This document shows, in pieces, positions 42,373-52,578 of a DNA stretch of 64,000 bases. The notes under the pieces are model-generated. The model did no database searches and was not told where the DNA came from. It saw only the letters and a list, made by a program, of their open reading frames with translations. Both the position numbers and the translations under genes were made by a program. The stretch is from contig NZ_JAAFYS010000003.1 in NCBI RefSeq assembly GCF_012070395.1, positions 186,001 through 250,000 of the forward strand. The letters run 5' to 3'. Source of the stretch: Pseudoroseicyclus tamaricis (GTDB lineage: Bacteria; Pseudomonadota; Alphaproteobacteria; Rhodobacterales; Rhodobacteraceae). The first letter of the stretch is position 1; every line of letters begins with the position of its first letter.

Positions 42373-43605
42373 TCATTCGGCAGGCGCCGCCAGCAGCGGC
42401 CGCAGCCGCGTCTCGTGCCCGGGGCCGGGGTGCCGCGGCACCAGCATGGCGAGGCACAGGGAGATGGCGGCCATGCCGGCGGCCGTGTAGAAGACGGCCC
42501 CCGGCCAGACCAGCCAGAGATATCCCAGCGCGGCGGGCAGGAAGACGGCGGCGATGTGGTTGATGGTGAAGGCGACGGCGGCGGTTGGCGCGATGTCACC
42601 CGGGTCGGCGATCTTCTGGAAGTAGGTCTTCAGCGCCAGCGCCAGCCCGAAGAAGAAGTGGTCGAGCACATAGAGGATGGCGGCCAGCACCACCCCCCAG
42701 CCAAAGGCATAGATGCCGGCATAGGCGAGGAAGATGAAGATCAGCCCGGTATACTCGAACATCAGCGCCTTGCGCTCGCCGAAGAGGTGCACCGCCTTCC
42801 CGAGCAGCGGCGCGACGAGCATGTTGGCGACGAGGTTGATGAGGAAGAGCCCCGTCACCTCGTGCACCTCGAAGCCGAAGCGCTCCACCATCATGAAGCC
42901 GGCGAAGACGACGAAGATCTGCCGCCGCGCGCCCGACATGAACTCCAGCGCGTAGTAGAGCCAGTAGCGCCGCCGCAGCACCATCCGGTGCGTCTGCGGG
43001 TTCGGCGCCGAGAATTGCGGGAAGGCGAAGAGGCAGTAGACGGCGATCAGCGCACAAGCCCCGCCGGAGAGCCAGAAGACGAGGTCGTAGCTGAGATCGA
43101 ACCGGCGCCACGTGAGCACGATGGCGATGTAGGCCACCAGCGTCGCCGCCGAGCCCGCCGCCATCAGCCAGCCCAGCATCTGCGGCGCCCGCTTCTTGTC
43201 GATCCATTGCAGCTGCAGCGAGGTCTGCACGGTCGAGAAGTAGTGGAAGCCGATGGAAGAGAGCAGCGTGATCGTCAGGATGCCGCCCATGGTCGGGAAA
43301 TGCGCGGTGACGGCGGTGGAGACGCCGAGCAGCACCAGCGACAGCAGCATCAGCCGCTGCTCGCGGATGAAGACGATCAGCGCGATCACCCCGACGGCAA
43401 GGAAGCCCGGGATCTCTCGCACGGTATGCAGCCAGCCGATATCGTGGCCGTCGAAACCCGCTGCATCGATGACGAAGTTGTTGAGGAGCGCGCTCCACGT
43501 GGAGAAGGCCAACGGCATGGCCACGGCGCAGAGGAACAGCAGCGTCTCCGGCCGCCGCCAGAGGGGCAGCCCGCGCGCCTCGGACAGGGGGACGACATCG
43601 GCCAT
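42373..43605 (-). CDS. MFS transporter
   Basis: 410 residues, about 12 membrane helices with short loops. RRPETLLFLCAVAMPLAF opens the first helix. The central loop reads AFPQFSAPNPQTHRMVLRRRYWLYY, unlike typical drug exporters. Inner membrane. The substrate is not recognised. Upstream of prmA and probably co-transcribed with it. Confidence 0.85.
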   Translation of the reverse strand: MADVVPLSEARGLPLWRRPETLLFLCAVAMPLAFSTWSALLNNFVIDAAGFDGHDIGWLHTVREIPGFLAVGVIALIVFIREQRLMLLSLVLLGVSTAVTAHFPTMGGILTITLLSSIGFHYFSTVQTSLQLQWIDKKRAPQMLGWLMAAGSAATLVAYIAIVLTWRRFDLSYDLVFWLSGGACALIAVYCLFAFPQFSAPNPQTHRMVLRRRYWLYYALEFMSGARRQIFVVFAGFMMVERFGFEVHEVTGLFLINLVANMLVAPLLGKAVHLFGERKALMFEYTGLIFIFLAYAGIYAFGWGVVLAAILYVLDHFFFGLALALKTYFQKIADPGDIAPTAAVAFTINHIAAVFLPAALGYLWLVWPGAVFYTAAGMAAISLCLAMLVPRHPGPGHETRLRPLLAAPAE

Positions 43606-44090
43606 GTCCGGCCCTTATCCCCTCCCGCTGCCGCTGCCCAGCCCCGCCGACACGGTGCCGCCGCGGTGCCGCCGGGCGGCCACGCTCGGGACCTGAGCGG
43701 GCGTCCTGTCATAGATGGCACCCTGTCCTGGACCGGACTGCCCCACGGGAACGGCGCCCTCCACAAGCGCCGCACCCGTTTCCTCCCAGGGACCACGCCC
43801 GCAGGCGCAGGGCGAGCGCCTGCCCGTGGGGTGGCGCTCCGACGGGCGAGCGGCGCGCTTTATGCGGCCAAGCCCCTCCCCGCGGCCCGCTCAGCACCAA
43901 GCTCCACCAGAGCGCCAGCCCGCCGGGACGGGCAGGCGCTCGCCCTGCGCCTTTGGCGCGTACCGGGCGGGGCACAGCTGGCGCGCACCGGGGGAACGGC
44001 TCGGGCCGGTCTCGTAGGGTGGGTTTATAACCCACCGGCCGCGCGCCTCCCCGCGCCTTTGACGGACGAAGGAGCCTCCCGCCCCTCCGC
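43606..44090. repeat. Second repeat-rich gap (type B copies)
   Basis: About 485 bases without a gene. It holds a partial type-B core at 43805-43840 (GGCGAGCGCCTGCCCGT), an inverted, nearly full copy at 43913-43950, and a single copy of the REPIN-end sequence at 44012-44034 (GTAGGGTGGGTTTATAACC with matching palindrome). Low-complexity GC-rich sequence fills the rest. Similar in make-up to the gap at 18.0-18.7 kb. Confidence 0.72.
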
Positions 44091-44501
44091 TCAAAACGCC
44101 TCACCCGGGAGCTTCGCCGCCTGCCGCACCCACTCCGCGAAGAGCGCCTCGTCCAGCCCGTCCTCCGGTACGTCGTAATAGCGCACGTCGGAATGCTTGG
44201 ACTTGCCCTTCGGCAGCGGCTCCAGCCGGGCGCCGTTCGCGAAGGTCACCTTCATGTAGCGGGTGAAGCAATGGTAGCTGGCAAACCACGTCGCCTCGTC
44301 CACCCCGTAGAACGGGGAGTTCCAGCGGACTTTCTTGACCACCCCCGGCACCTCGGCGGTGAGAATCGCATCCAGCCGCTCGGCCAGAGGGCGCTTCCAC
44401 TCCGGGCAGGCGGCGATGAAGGCCTGCACCGGCGCGTCTCCGTCTCCCTTCGGGATCTGAGGGTTGCCGCCCGAAAGGAGTGTCACCTTGCCGTCCGCCA
44501 T
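44091..44501 (-). CDS. DUF1801 (YdhG-like) domain protein
   Basis: 136 residues. Family blocks: AERLDAILTAEVPGVVKKVRWNSPFYG, WFASYHCFTRYMKVTFANG, RLEPLPKGKSKHSDVRYYD. PF08818 proteins resemble the iron-binding frataxin-like/YdhG group; function not established. The end of the gene is next to the repeat-rich gap. Confidence 0.82.
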   Translation of the reverse strand: MADGKVTLLSGGNPQIPKGDGDAPVQAFIAACPEWKRPLAERLDAILTAEVPGVVKKVRWNSPFYGVDEATWFASYHCFTRYMKVTFANGARLEPLPKGKSKHSDVRYYDVPEDGLDEALFAEWVRQAAKLPGEAF

Positions 44502-44550
44502 GCGTCCCTCCGTAACCAGAAGAAACGATAGCCGCGCAGTTATCTTTCGG

Positions 44551-45246
44551 TCAACCGTCCTTGCCGTAGGCGATCTGCTGCGCCGCTCCGGCGCCGAGCA
44601 GGTAGACGGAGGTGATGATCAGGCCCAGATGCGCCCAGCTGTCCGGCGAGAAGTTGTCGAGCACCGCCCAGAAGGCGAAGGCCGTCCAGGCGAGCGCCAT
44701 TGGCAGCGTCACCGCCCGCCAGCGCGCCGTGCGCACGGGGTGGACGAACTTCACCGGCAGGAACATCGCCACGGAGAGGATCGTCACCAGCCCGAGGATC
44801 ACCCAGAAATCCGGCTTCAGCGCGAAGAGCACCAGCACCACCATGTTGAAGCAGCCGGGAAAGCCCGAGAAGCTCTTGTCCTTCGTCTTCATCCGGCTGT
44901 CGGCGAAGTACATCGCCGAGGCGTAGGTGATGACGAAGATGCCGATCCAGCCTGTCCAGCCGGGCAAGAGGCCCGACTTGAAGAGCGCGTAGGCCGGCAC
45001 GAAGACGTAGGTCAGGTAGTCGATGATCAGGTCGAGCAGCACGCCGTCGAAGATCGGCGCATTGGTGCGCGTGTCGTAGCGGCGCGCCAGAGGGCCATCG
45101 ATCCCGTCGACGAAGAAGGCGACGACGAGCCAGAAGAACATCGTACGCCAATCGCCCTCCACCGCCGCGAGCATCGAGAGCATCGCGAAGATGGCGCCGG
45201 TGGCAGTGAGCAGGTGGACGAGCAGGGCCTTGGTCTTGATGGTCAT
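44551..45246 (-). CDS. pcs: Phosphatidylcholine synthase
   Basis: 231 residues, about eight membrane helices. The CDP-alcohol phosphotransferase motif is DGIDGPLARR, then 12 residues, then GVLLDLIID: this longer spacing (DGx2ARx12Gx3Dx3D) and DYLTYVFVPAYAL are specific for Pcs. It makes phosphatidylcholine in one step from CDP-diacylglycerol and choline in the inner membrane. Start ATG 45246. Confidence 0.94.
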   Translation of the reverse strand: MTIKTKALLVHLLTATGAIFAMLSMLAAVEGDWRTMFFWLVVAFFVDGIDGPLARRYDTRTNAPIFDGVLLDLIIDYLTYVFVPAYALFKSGLLPGWTGWIGIFVITYASAMYFADSRMKTKDKSFSGFPGCFNMVVLVLFALKPDFWVILGLVTILSVAMFLPVKFVHPVRTARWRAVTLPMALAWTAFAFWAVLDNFSPDSWAHLGLIITSVYLLGAGAAQQIAYGKDG

Positions 45247-45291
45247 GGCCCGTTCATGACGGAGCCGGCGCCCCGGAGCAAGACCACCCGC

Positions 45292-46208
<917 letters not shown>

Positions 46209-46212
<4 letters not shown>

Positions 46213-46913
46213 GTGAGCCAGCGCCGCATCAGCCGCTCGAAGACCGAGCCGAAGAAGGTCAGCAGGTCCGTCCCCTGCTGCGGCGCGTAGTGGTGCGGAT
46301 CCTCCGCGCCGAGCGCCAGCATGCCGGGCAGCCGGCCATGGCCGAGATCGAGTTGAATCAGCGCCTCGGAGCGCACGTAGGGCGCCGCATCGCCATAGAC
46401 CTGCCCGTCCTCGGGCCGGTACTGCCGCAGGATCACCCTGCGGGCGGCGCCGCCGCGGCCGAGCGTCTGATAATGGCCGATGAAGCCCGGCTCCGCCACG
46501 CGCAGGAGGCTGGAGAGCCGGTCGATGCCGCTGCGATCGTCCTCGGCGGTCTCGAGCACGAGGCGCACGCGGTCGATCTGCAGGATCTCCGCCACTTCGC
46601 CGCCGAGATCGTGCAGGAAGGTCTCGAAGGTCGGGCTTTCCAGCATCACCAGCACGGCGCGGTGCATCTGCTGCATGCCGGCGAGGTTGTCGTAGGCCGC
46701 GGCGATGACCGAGCGGTGGGTGTCCTCCAGCCGGCCGAGCCGCGCCTCCAGCCGCTCCATGGCGATGCCGCGCAGGTCGACGATGTTGCCGCCCATCAGC
46801 CGCTCGTTCGCGGCGACGAGGGCGCGCATGATCTCCTTGTCGTCGAGAAGAAGATCGGGCTCCTGGATGAGGCGGTCACGGACGGACGCCTCCATAAGGG
46901 GATTGCTGCTCAT
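46209..46913 (-). CDS. DUF484 family protein
   Basis: 234 residues. An N-terminal coiled-coil (VRDRLIQEPDLLLDDKEIMRALVAANERL) is followed by a GAF-like domain (VAEILQIDRVRLVLE; GRLPGMLALGAEDPHHY; FFGSVFERLMRRWL). PF04340 genes sit next to xerC in many proteobacteria; the role is unknown. Its stop codon overlaps the xerC GTG. Confidence 0.88.
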
Positions 46914-47066
46914 GTCTCACTCGTTGCGGTGATTTTGAGGCAGCATAGCAGAGGGGGCGGCGGAGGGTGGGGAAATCGGCGCCTCCGGGGCGACCAAGCG
47001 GCCGGCTATGGATTTCGCGGAACACCAGGCCTCGGCCCGGGCGAGAGACGCCGTCGCTGGCAGGCC

Positions 47067-47084
47067 GATTTCCGTATGGAAACC
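47067..47084. repeat. Palindrome related to the pair downstream of polA
   Basis: GATTTCCGTATGGAAACC, imperfect by one pair. It lies 40 bases before the next gene and could be an operator, but its relatives at 21532-21573 are not near a promoter, so a dispersed repeat is more likely. Confidence 0.5.
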
Positions 47085-47124
47085 GGGCTCTTGCGGCCCC
47101 GCGCAAAGCGCGTAGCGTCGCGTC

Positions 47125-48315
47125 GTGGAAACCGCGCTGATCCTTCTGGCTGTCCTTTTGGCAGGGGCCCTGCTGGCCTGGCCGAAGGTGTTTCGCAACC
47201 CGCTCTGGCGCGCGACGGTCACGCCGCTGGCCTCGATCATCGGCTCGGGCTTCCTGATCCTCGGGCCAGTGCTCAATGCCGAATACGGCGCCTGGGCGCC
47301 CGCCGTCATGGCCGCGCTCTGCGCGCTCGCCTGGGCCTTCGGCGCCGCGATCCGCGCCAACATCGCCAGCATCGAGGCGGCGGCCGCGCGCCCCCGCGCC
47401 GCGCTGGCGCTGGAGCGGACCAGCCAATGGGTGCTGGCCTTCGCCTATGCGATCGCCGTGGCCTATTACCTCAATCTCTTCGGCGCCTTCGCGGTGGAGC
47501 TGACCCCGTGGAACGGCGAGCTCACCGCGCGACTCGTCACCAGCGGCGTCTTCCTCGTCATCCTCGCCACCGGCTGGCTCAAGGGCTTTTCGGCGCTGGA
47601 ACGGATGGAGCAGGTCGCCGTCGGCCTGAAGCTCGCCATCATCGCGGGGCTGCTCACCGGCCTCGCCTGGGCCTTCGCCGCCGATGCGACGGGCGAGGGG
47701 CTCTACCTGAACCCCGTGACGATCCGCGGCCCCGAGGCGCTGTTCCTCGCCTTCGGCCTGCTCGTGACCGTGCAGGGCTTCGAGACCTCGCGCTATCTCG
47801 GCGAGGAGTATAGCGCCCGCCAGCGCATCCGCTCGATGCGGCTGGCGCAGGCGCTCTCGACGCTGATCTACCTCGTCTACATCGGCCTCTTCTCCTACCT
47901 CTTCGCCCCGCATGTGGCGCAGGTGGATGAGGCAGCCATCATCGGGATGATGCGTCAGGTCGCGCTGATCCTGCCGCCGCTGCTGGTCGTCGCGGCGCTC
48001 GCGGCGCAATTCTCCGCCGCCGTGGCCGATACCTCGGGCGCCGGCGGGCTGGTGGAGGAGCTGACGGGCGGGCGCATCGGCCCCAGAGCCGCGTACGCTG
48101 TGCTCGTGGCCGCGGGGCTGGTGCTGACATGGTGGCTCGACGTCTTCGTCATCATCACCTGGGCGAGCCGCGCCTTCGCGCTCTACTACGCCCTGCAGGC
48201 CGCCATCGCCGCGGTCGAGGCGCGCCGGGCGGGGCAGCGGGGCTGGATGATGGCGTGGGGGGCGCTCTGCCTGCTCGGACTGGCGATCACGGCGCTGGGG
48301 ACGCCGGTGGAATAA
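47125..48315 (+). CDS. Transporter-like (APC/LeuT-fold-type) membrane protein, unknown substrate
   Basis: 396 residues from GTG 47125, about 11-12 membrane helices. The stretch ASIIGSGFLILGPVLNAEYG in the second helix resembles the broken first helix of amino-acid/polyamine (APC) permeases. The region LLVTVQGFETSRYLGEEYSARQRIRSMRLAQ also has the APC look of helix 6 and the following loop. The substrate is not recognised. A palindrome lies just upstream. No partner gene. Confidence 0.65.
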   Translation: METALILLAVLLAGALLAWPKVFRNPLWRATVTPLASIIGSGFLILGPVLNAEYGAWAPAVMAALCALAWAFGAAIRANIASIEAAAARPRAALALERTSQWVLAFAYAIAVAYYLNLFGAFAVELTPWNGELTARLVTSGVFLVILATGWLKGFSALERMEQVAVGLKLAIIAGLLTGLAWAFAADATGEGLYLNPVTIRGPEALFLAFGLLVTVQGFETSRYLGEEYSARQRIRSMRLAQALSTLIYLVYIGLFSYLFAPHVAQVDEAAIIGMMRQVALILPPLLVVAALAAQFSAAVADTSGAGGLVEELTGGRIGPRAAYAVLVAAGLVLTWWLDVFVIITWASRAFALYYALQAAIAAVEARRAGQRGWMMAWGALCLLGLAITALGTPVE

Positions 48316-48359
48316 GGCTGGACGTATCGGTCCGTGACGTGGCGTGCCGCGCGATCCCT

Positions 48360-48761
48360 TCAGCCAGGCAGCCCGTCGATCCTGTCGAGGGAGGCGAGGT
48401 CATTGTCCCAATCGGCGCGACTTGAGACACAGATATGGGCGGTCGGCCGCATGCCGATCGGGGTGTCGAGGGAGCCAGCCGGCACGACAAGCACGCCATC
48501 TTGAGAGAAGGGGAGCGCCGAGCCGCATTCGGTGCAGAAGCATTTTGCGTGTCGTGAGTCGGGAAGCCTGAATTGCCTGGCGGTCTCTTCGCCGGACACC
48601 CAGGTGATCTTCGCCGTGGAGGAAAACAGGTTGGCCGAATGGGCGGAGCCGCTGTCCTTGCGGCAGCGCCCGCAATGGCAAAGGAAGAAGCTCTCGAACT
48701 CTCCCGAAATGCGGAATGACACCGCGCCGCAGAGGCATTGTCCGGTTGTCAGTTTGTCCAT
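48360..48761 (-). CDS. GFA family zinc protein (glutathione-dependent formaldehyde-activating-like)
   Basis: 133 residues from ATG 48761 (GGAGAGGG upstream). Zinc ligands: GQCLCGAVSFRI, CHCGRCRKDSGSAH, CFCTECGSALPF, as in PF04828. Members bind Zn and include formaldehyde-glutathione condensing enzymes, but most homologues, including small ones like this, have no proven reaction. The frame is complete. Confidence 0.88.
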   Translation of the reverse strand: MDKLTTGQCLCGAVSFRISGEFESFFLCHCGRCRKDSGSAHSANLFSSTAKITWVSGEETARQFRLPDSRHAKCFCTECGSALPFSQDGVLVVPAGSLDTPIGMRPTAHICVSSRADWDNDLASLDRIDGLPG

Positions 48762-48863
48762 TCGCACCCTCTCCAGATGCGACCGCCAATGTGCCGGTCG
48801 AAGGCCGCTCTTTCGGCCCGTAGTTTTCGCCAAAGCAACGGAAAGGTGATCACCATACTAAGC

Positions 48864-48892
48864 AAAAGGCCGGGCGCTGGGCCCGGCCTTTT
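48864..48892 (-). terminator. Bidirectional rho-independent terminator
   Basis: A 12-bp stem AAAAGGCCGGGC/GCCCGGCCTTTT with a 5-base loop. It has T-runs on both strands and lies between the start of the GFA gene and the end of the transaldolase-type gene. On the minus strand it ends the latter; on the plus strand the T-run continues into CTAT. Confidence 0.9.
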
Positions 48893-48914
48893 CTATATCG
48901 TTTCGCAATGGGCT

Positions 48915-49568
48915 TCAGACGATCTTCTGGCCGGTGCCTTCCCAGTCCTTCAGGAACTGCTCGACGCCCTTGTCGGTCAGCGGGTGGTTGACCATCGCCT
49001 TGATGACCGCCGGCGGCGCCGTGGCCACGTCAGCGCCGATCTTGGCGGCTTCGGACATGTGGTTGGCCGAGCGGATCGAGGCGGCGAGGATCTGCGTGTC
49101 GAAGTCGTAATTGTCATAGACCTGACGGATGTCGGCGATCAGCTCCATGCCGTCGAGGTTGAGATCGTCCAGGCGGCCGATGAAGGGGGAAATGAAGGTC
49201 GCCCCCGCCTTGGCGGCCAGCAGCGCCTGGTTGGCCGAGAAGCAGAGCGTCACGTTGACCATGCGGCCCTCGTCGGTGAGCACCTTGCAGGCCTTCAGCC
49301 CTTCCCAGGTCAGCGGCACCTTCACGGCGATGTTCGGCGCGATCTTGGCCAGCTCGCGGCCCTCGGTGATCATGCCCTCGGCATCGAGCGCGACCGTCTC
49401 GGCGGAGACCGGGCCGGGAACGAGATCGCAGATCTCCTTCGTGACTTCGCGGATGTCGCGGCCGGACTTGGCGATCAGCGAGGGGTTGGTGGTCACCCCG
49501 TCGATCATGCCGAAGGCGACAAGTTCGCGGATGGCATCGATGTCGGCGGTGTCGACGAAGAATTTCAT
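48915..49568 (-). CDS. fsa: Transaldolase-like fructose-6-phosphate aldolase
   Basis: 217 residues. [28 protein letters not shown], Schiff-base Lys in [41 protein letters not shown]. The short size places it in the TalC/Fsa subgroup. It is either a true transaldolase of the pentose-phosphate pathway or an F6P aldolase; sequence alone does not decide. Starts ATG 49568; a good terminator follows. Confidence 0.92.
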   Translation of the reverse strand: MKFFVDTADIDAIRELVAFGMIDGVTTNPSLIAKSGRDIREVTKEICDLVPGPVSAETVALDAEGMITEGRELAKIAPNIAVKVPLTWEGLKACKVLTDEGRMVNVTLCFSANQALLAAKAGATFISPFIGRLDDLNLDGMELIADIRQVYDNYDFDTQILAASIRSANHMSEAAKIGADVATAPPAVIKAMVNHPLTDKGVEQFLKDWEGTGQKIV

Positions 49569-49693
49569 GGGTCACTCCCGTGCTTGTGGCCAGCTCGGGG
49601 CTTGGCTGGCGTTGCCTGACGATCTACCCCGATTGTCGCACCTCGGCAAACCCCCGGGGACAATCCCCGGTTTTCCTGATCTGCGGACGTGGC

Positions 49694-51883
49694 ATGAACG
49701 ATTTCTTTCCAGGCGGCGCGCGTATCGCGGTGTTGACCACACAGCCGCTGCCCGGTCCATTGGACTATCTAGCGCCCGAGGGCGGTCTGTCCACCGGTGC
49801 CGTCGTCGAGGTGCCGCTTGGCCCCCGCCGGGTCGCCGGCGTCGTCTGGGGCCGGGGCGAGGGAGATTTTCCCGCCTCGAAGCTCCGCCCCGTCTCCCGC
49901 GTGCTGGAGGCGGCGCCACTGACCGAGGGGATGCGCGACTTCCTGATCCGCTCCGCCGATTACACGCTCACACCGCCCTACCAGATGCTGCGCATGGCGC
50001 TGCGCGCGCCCGGCCTCGGCGACGAGCCGGCGATGCGGCGCGTCTACCGCCTCGGGCATCACGAGCCCTCCCGCATGACGCCGCCCCGCCAGCAGGTGCT
50101 CGCGGTGATGGAAGAATTCGCGGAGGCCGCCTTCACCCTCGGCGAGCTGTCCGAGGCGGCCGGTGTCTCCACCTCCGTCATCAAGGGCCTCGTCAAGGCG
50201 GGCGCGCTCCGCGAGGAGGAGGCGCCCCGCGACACCCCCTACCCCGCGCTCGACGCCGCGCGCCCGGGGCTGGACCTGACGGAGGATCAGGCGGAGGCGG
50301 CGGCGCGGCTACGCGAAGGGGTCGCGTCCGGCACCTACGGCACGACGCTGCTGCGCGGCGTCACCGGCTCCGGCAAGACGGAGGTATACCTCGAGGCGGT
50401 GGCGGAGTGCCTCGCCCGCGGCCGGCAGGCGTTGGTGCTGCTGCCCGAGATCGCGCTGACCGGCGCCTTCCTCGCCCGGGTCGAGGAGCGCTTCGGTGCC
50501 AAGGCGGCCGAGTGGCACTCGGGCATCACGATGACGGAGCGGCGGCGGCTGTGGAAGATGGTCGGCGAGGGCGGCGCCGAGCTGGTCGTCGGCGCCCGCT
50601 CCGCCCTCTTCCTGCCCTTCCGGGAGCTGGGGCTGATCGTCGTCGATGAAGAGCACGACACCTCCTACAAGCAGGAGGAGGGCGTGCTCTACAACGCCCG
50701 CGACATGGCCGTCCTGCGCGCCTCGCTCTCCGGGGGGCGGGTGATCCTCGCCTCCGCCACGCCGAGTCTCGAGAGCTGGGTGAATGCCGAGCAGGGCAAG
50801 TATGAGCGGCTCGACCTCACCTCCCGCTTCGGCCCGGCGGTCATGCCGAAGATGCGGGCGATCGACATGCGGGCCGAGCCGATGTCCCACGGGACATGGA
50901 TCTCACCGAGCCTCGCCGCCGCAGTCGAGGCGCGCATGGAGAAGGGCGAGCAGTCGCTGCTCTTCCTCAACCGGCGGGGCTACGCGCCGGTGACGCTCTG
51001 CCGGGCCTGCGGCGAGCAGGTCGCCTGCCGCAACTGCGACGCGCGGATGGTGGAGCACCGCTTCCTCAAGCGGCTGATGTGCCACCAATGCGGAGAGACG
51101 ATCCCGGTGCCGACCGTCTGCCCGAGCTGCGAGGTGGAGGGCAAGCTCGCCGCCCTCGGCCCCGGCGTCGAGCGGCTGGCGGAGGAGGTGACCGCGCGCT
51201 TCCCCGAGGCGCGGCTGGCGGTGCTCTCCTCCGACCTCTTCGGCTCAGCCCGGGCGCTGAAGGCGGCGATCGAGGAGATTGCGGCGGGGGCGGCGGATAT
51301 CGTCATCGGCACGCAGCTGGTGGCCAAGGGCCACAACTTCCCGCTGCTGACGCTGGTGGGCGTGATCGACAGCGATCTCGGCCTGCAGGGGAGCGACCTG
51401 CGCGCGGCGGAGAAGACCTTCCAGCTGATCCGGCAGGTGGCGGGGCGCGCCGGCCGGGCGGAGGCGCCGGGCGAGGCGCTCCTGCAGACGTTCCAGCCCG
51501 AGCACCCGGTGATCCGCGCCATCCTTTCCGGCGAGGAGGAGCGCTTTTGGGCCGCCGAGGCGGCGGAGCGGAAGGCGGCGGGCGCGCCGCCCTTCGGGCG
51601 GATGGCCGGGCTCATCCTCTCCTCCCCCGACCTGCAGGCGACCTTCGACATCGGCAACCTCCTCGCCCGCAACACCGAGAAGCTGCGCGCCATCGGGGCG
51701 GAGGTCTACGGTCCCGCCCCGGCGCCCATCGCCCGCGTGCGGGGGCGCCACCGGGTGCGGCTGCTGGTGAAGGCGGCGAAGTCAGCGCCGCTCCAGCAGG
51801 CACTGGCGGAGTGGGTGGCGCCGGTGAAGCTGCCGGCGAACTTCCGGCTGGCCATCGATATCGACCCGCAGAGCTTCTGGTAG
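49694..51883 (+). CDS. priA: Primosomal replication helicase PriA
   Basis: 729 residues from ATG 49694; the upstream extension of the frame has no conserved features. N-terminal 3'-DNA-binding domain (ARIAVLTTQPLPGPLDY), helicase Walker A GVTGSGKTEVYLEA, DEEHD box, and the zinc-binding insertion CRACGEQVACRNCD ... CHQCGETIPVPTVCPSC; then IVIGTQLVAKGHNFP and QVAGRAGRAEAPGE. It restarts stalled forks. Complete. Confidence 0.97.
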   Translation: MNDFFPGGARIAVLTTQPLPGPLDYLAPEGGLSTGAVVEVPLGPRRVAGVVWGRGEGDFPASKLRPVSRVLEAAPLTEGMRDFLIRSADYTLTPPYQMLRMALRAPGLGDEPAMRRVYRLGHHEPSRMTPPRQQVLAVMEEFAEAAFTLGELSEAAGVSTSVIKGLVKAGALREEEAPRDTPYPALDAARPGLDLTEDQAEAAARLREGVASGTYGTTLLRGVTGSGKTEVYLEAVAECLARGRQALVLLPEIALTGAFLARVEERFGAKAAEWHSGITMTERRRLWKMVGEGGAELVVGARSALFLPFRELGLIVVDEEHDTSYKQEEGVLYNARDMAVLRASLSGGRVILASATPSLESWVNAEQGKYERLDLTSRFGPAVMPKMRAIDMRAEPMSHGTWISPSLAAAVEARMEKGEQSLLFLNRRGYAPVTLCRACGEQVACRNCDARMVEHRFLKRLMCHQCGETIPVPTVCPSCEVEGKLAALGPGVERLAEEVTARFPEARLAVLSSDLFGSARALKAAIEEIAAGAADIVIGTQLVAKGHNFPLLTLVGVIDSDLGLQGSDLRAAEKTFQLIRQVAGRAGRAEAPGEALLQTFQPEHPVIRAILSGEEERFWAAEAAERKAAGAPPFGRMAGLILSSPDLQATFDIGNLLARNTEKLRAIGAEVYGPAPAPIARVRGRHRVRLLVKAAKSAPLQQALAEWVAPVKLPANFRLAIDIDPQSFW

Positions 51884-51969
51884 GCCGCTGCCCGGGCCCG
51901 CCTCCCGCCCGCCCACCCCGGCGCGCCCGGGCAGCTTGGGGCTGGATGGCGGGCGGTGGAGCTGGTGGA

Positions 51970-52070
51970 GGGGGAGGGACCGGGGGGCCAGCCCGTCGCC
52001 ATTGTCACTCGGACCAATGGCGCGCCAATGGCGACCCCCCCGGGATTTTTTGGACCAAAGACGGGGGGCG
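51970..52070. repeat. Decayed type-A repeat with a perfect 10-bp inverted repeat inside
   Basis: GGGGGGCCAG at the left and CCCCCCCGGGATTTTTTGGACC at the right correspond loosely to the two ends of the type-A repeat. Between them GTCGCCATTG (51995-52004) and CAATGGCGAC (52026-52035) form a perfect inverted repeat. It lies in the gap between priA and the methyltransferase gene. Confidence 0.6.
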
Positions 52071-52107
52071 GGTGGCTGGTGCTGCGCCTTCGCGGCGGGC
52101 TGGTAGG

Positions 52108-52578
52108 CTAGAGGAGGAGGCTCGCGGCGCCTTCGAGGCGGAGGAGGCTGATCTTGGTCTCGATGCCGCCGGCGCCGGAATAGCCTCCGAGGGAGGTGGC
52201 GGAGAGGACGCGGTGGCAGGGGACGAAGATGGGCAGCGGGTTGGCGCCGCAGGCCTGGCCGGCGGCCTGGGGGGAGATGGAGAGCGCGGCGGCGAGTGCG
52301 CCGTAGATGCGGGTCTCGCCGAAGGGGATGGCGAGGAGCGCGGCGCGGGTGCGGGCGGCGAGGCCCGTCGCGGGGGCGAGGGGCAGGTCGAAGTGGCGGA
52401 GGCTGCCGGAGAGGTAGGCGCCGAACTGGGCGAGCGCTTCGGCGGCGAGGCTGCCGAGCGGCGGCGGAGAGGCCGGGCCCCAGCCGGCGGCGGTGAGGGC
52501 GCCGGAGGTCTCCTCGACCCAGATCGGGCCGAGGGGGGTGTCGGCGCCGGCCCTCAGACCTCGCGCGCCACGTACCAT
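52108..52578 (-). CDS. Methylated-DNA--protein-cysteine methyltransferase
   Basis: 156 residues. The acceptor Cys is in NPLPIFVPCHRVLSA; the preceding region IPFGETRIYGALAAAL is the recognition helix area. Suicide repair of O6-alkylguanine. The active site and flanks match Ogt/AdaB-type proteins. Its start overlaps the end of the VOC gene by about 25 bases, suggesting coupling; a slightly later start is possible. Confidence 0.92.
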   Translation of the reverse strand: MVRGARGLRAGADTPLGPIWVEETSGALTAAGWGPASPPPLGSLAAEALAQFGAYLSGSLRHFDLPLAPATGLAARTRAALLAIPFGETRIYGALAAALSISPQAAGQACGANPLPIFVPCHRVLSATSLGGYSGAGGIETKISLLRLEGAASLLL

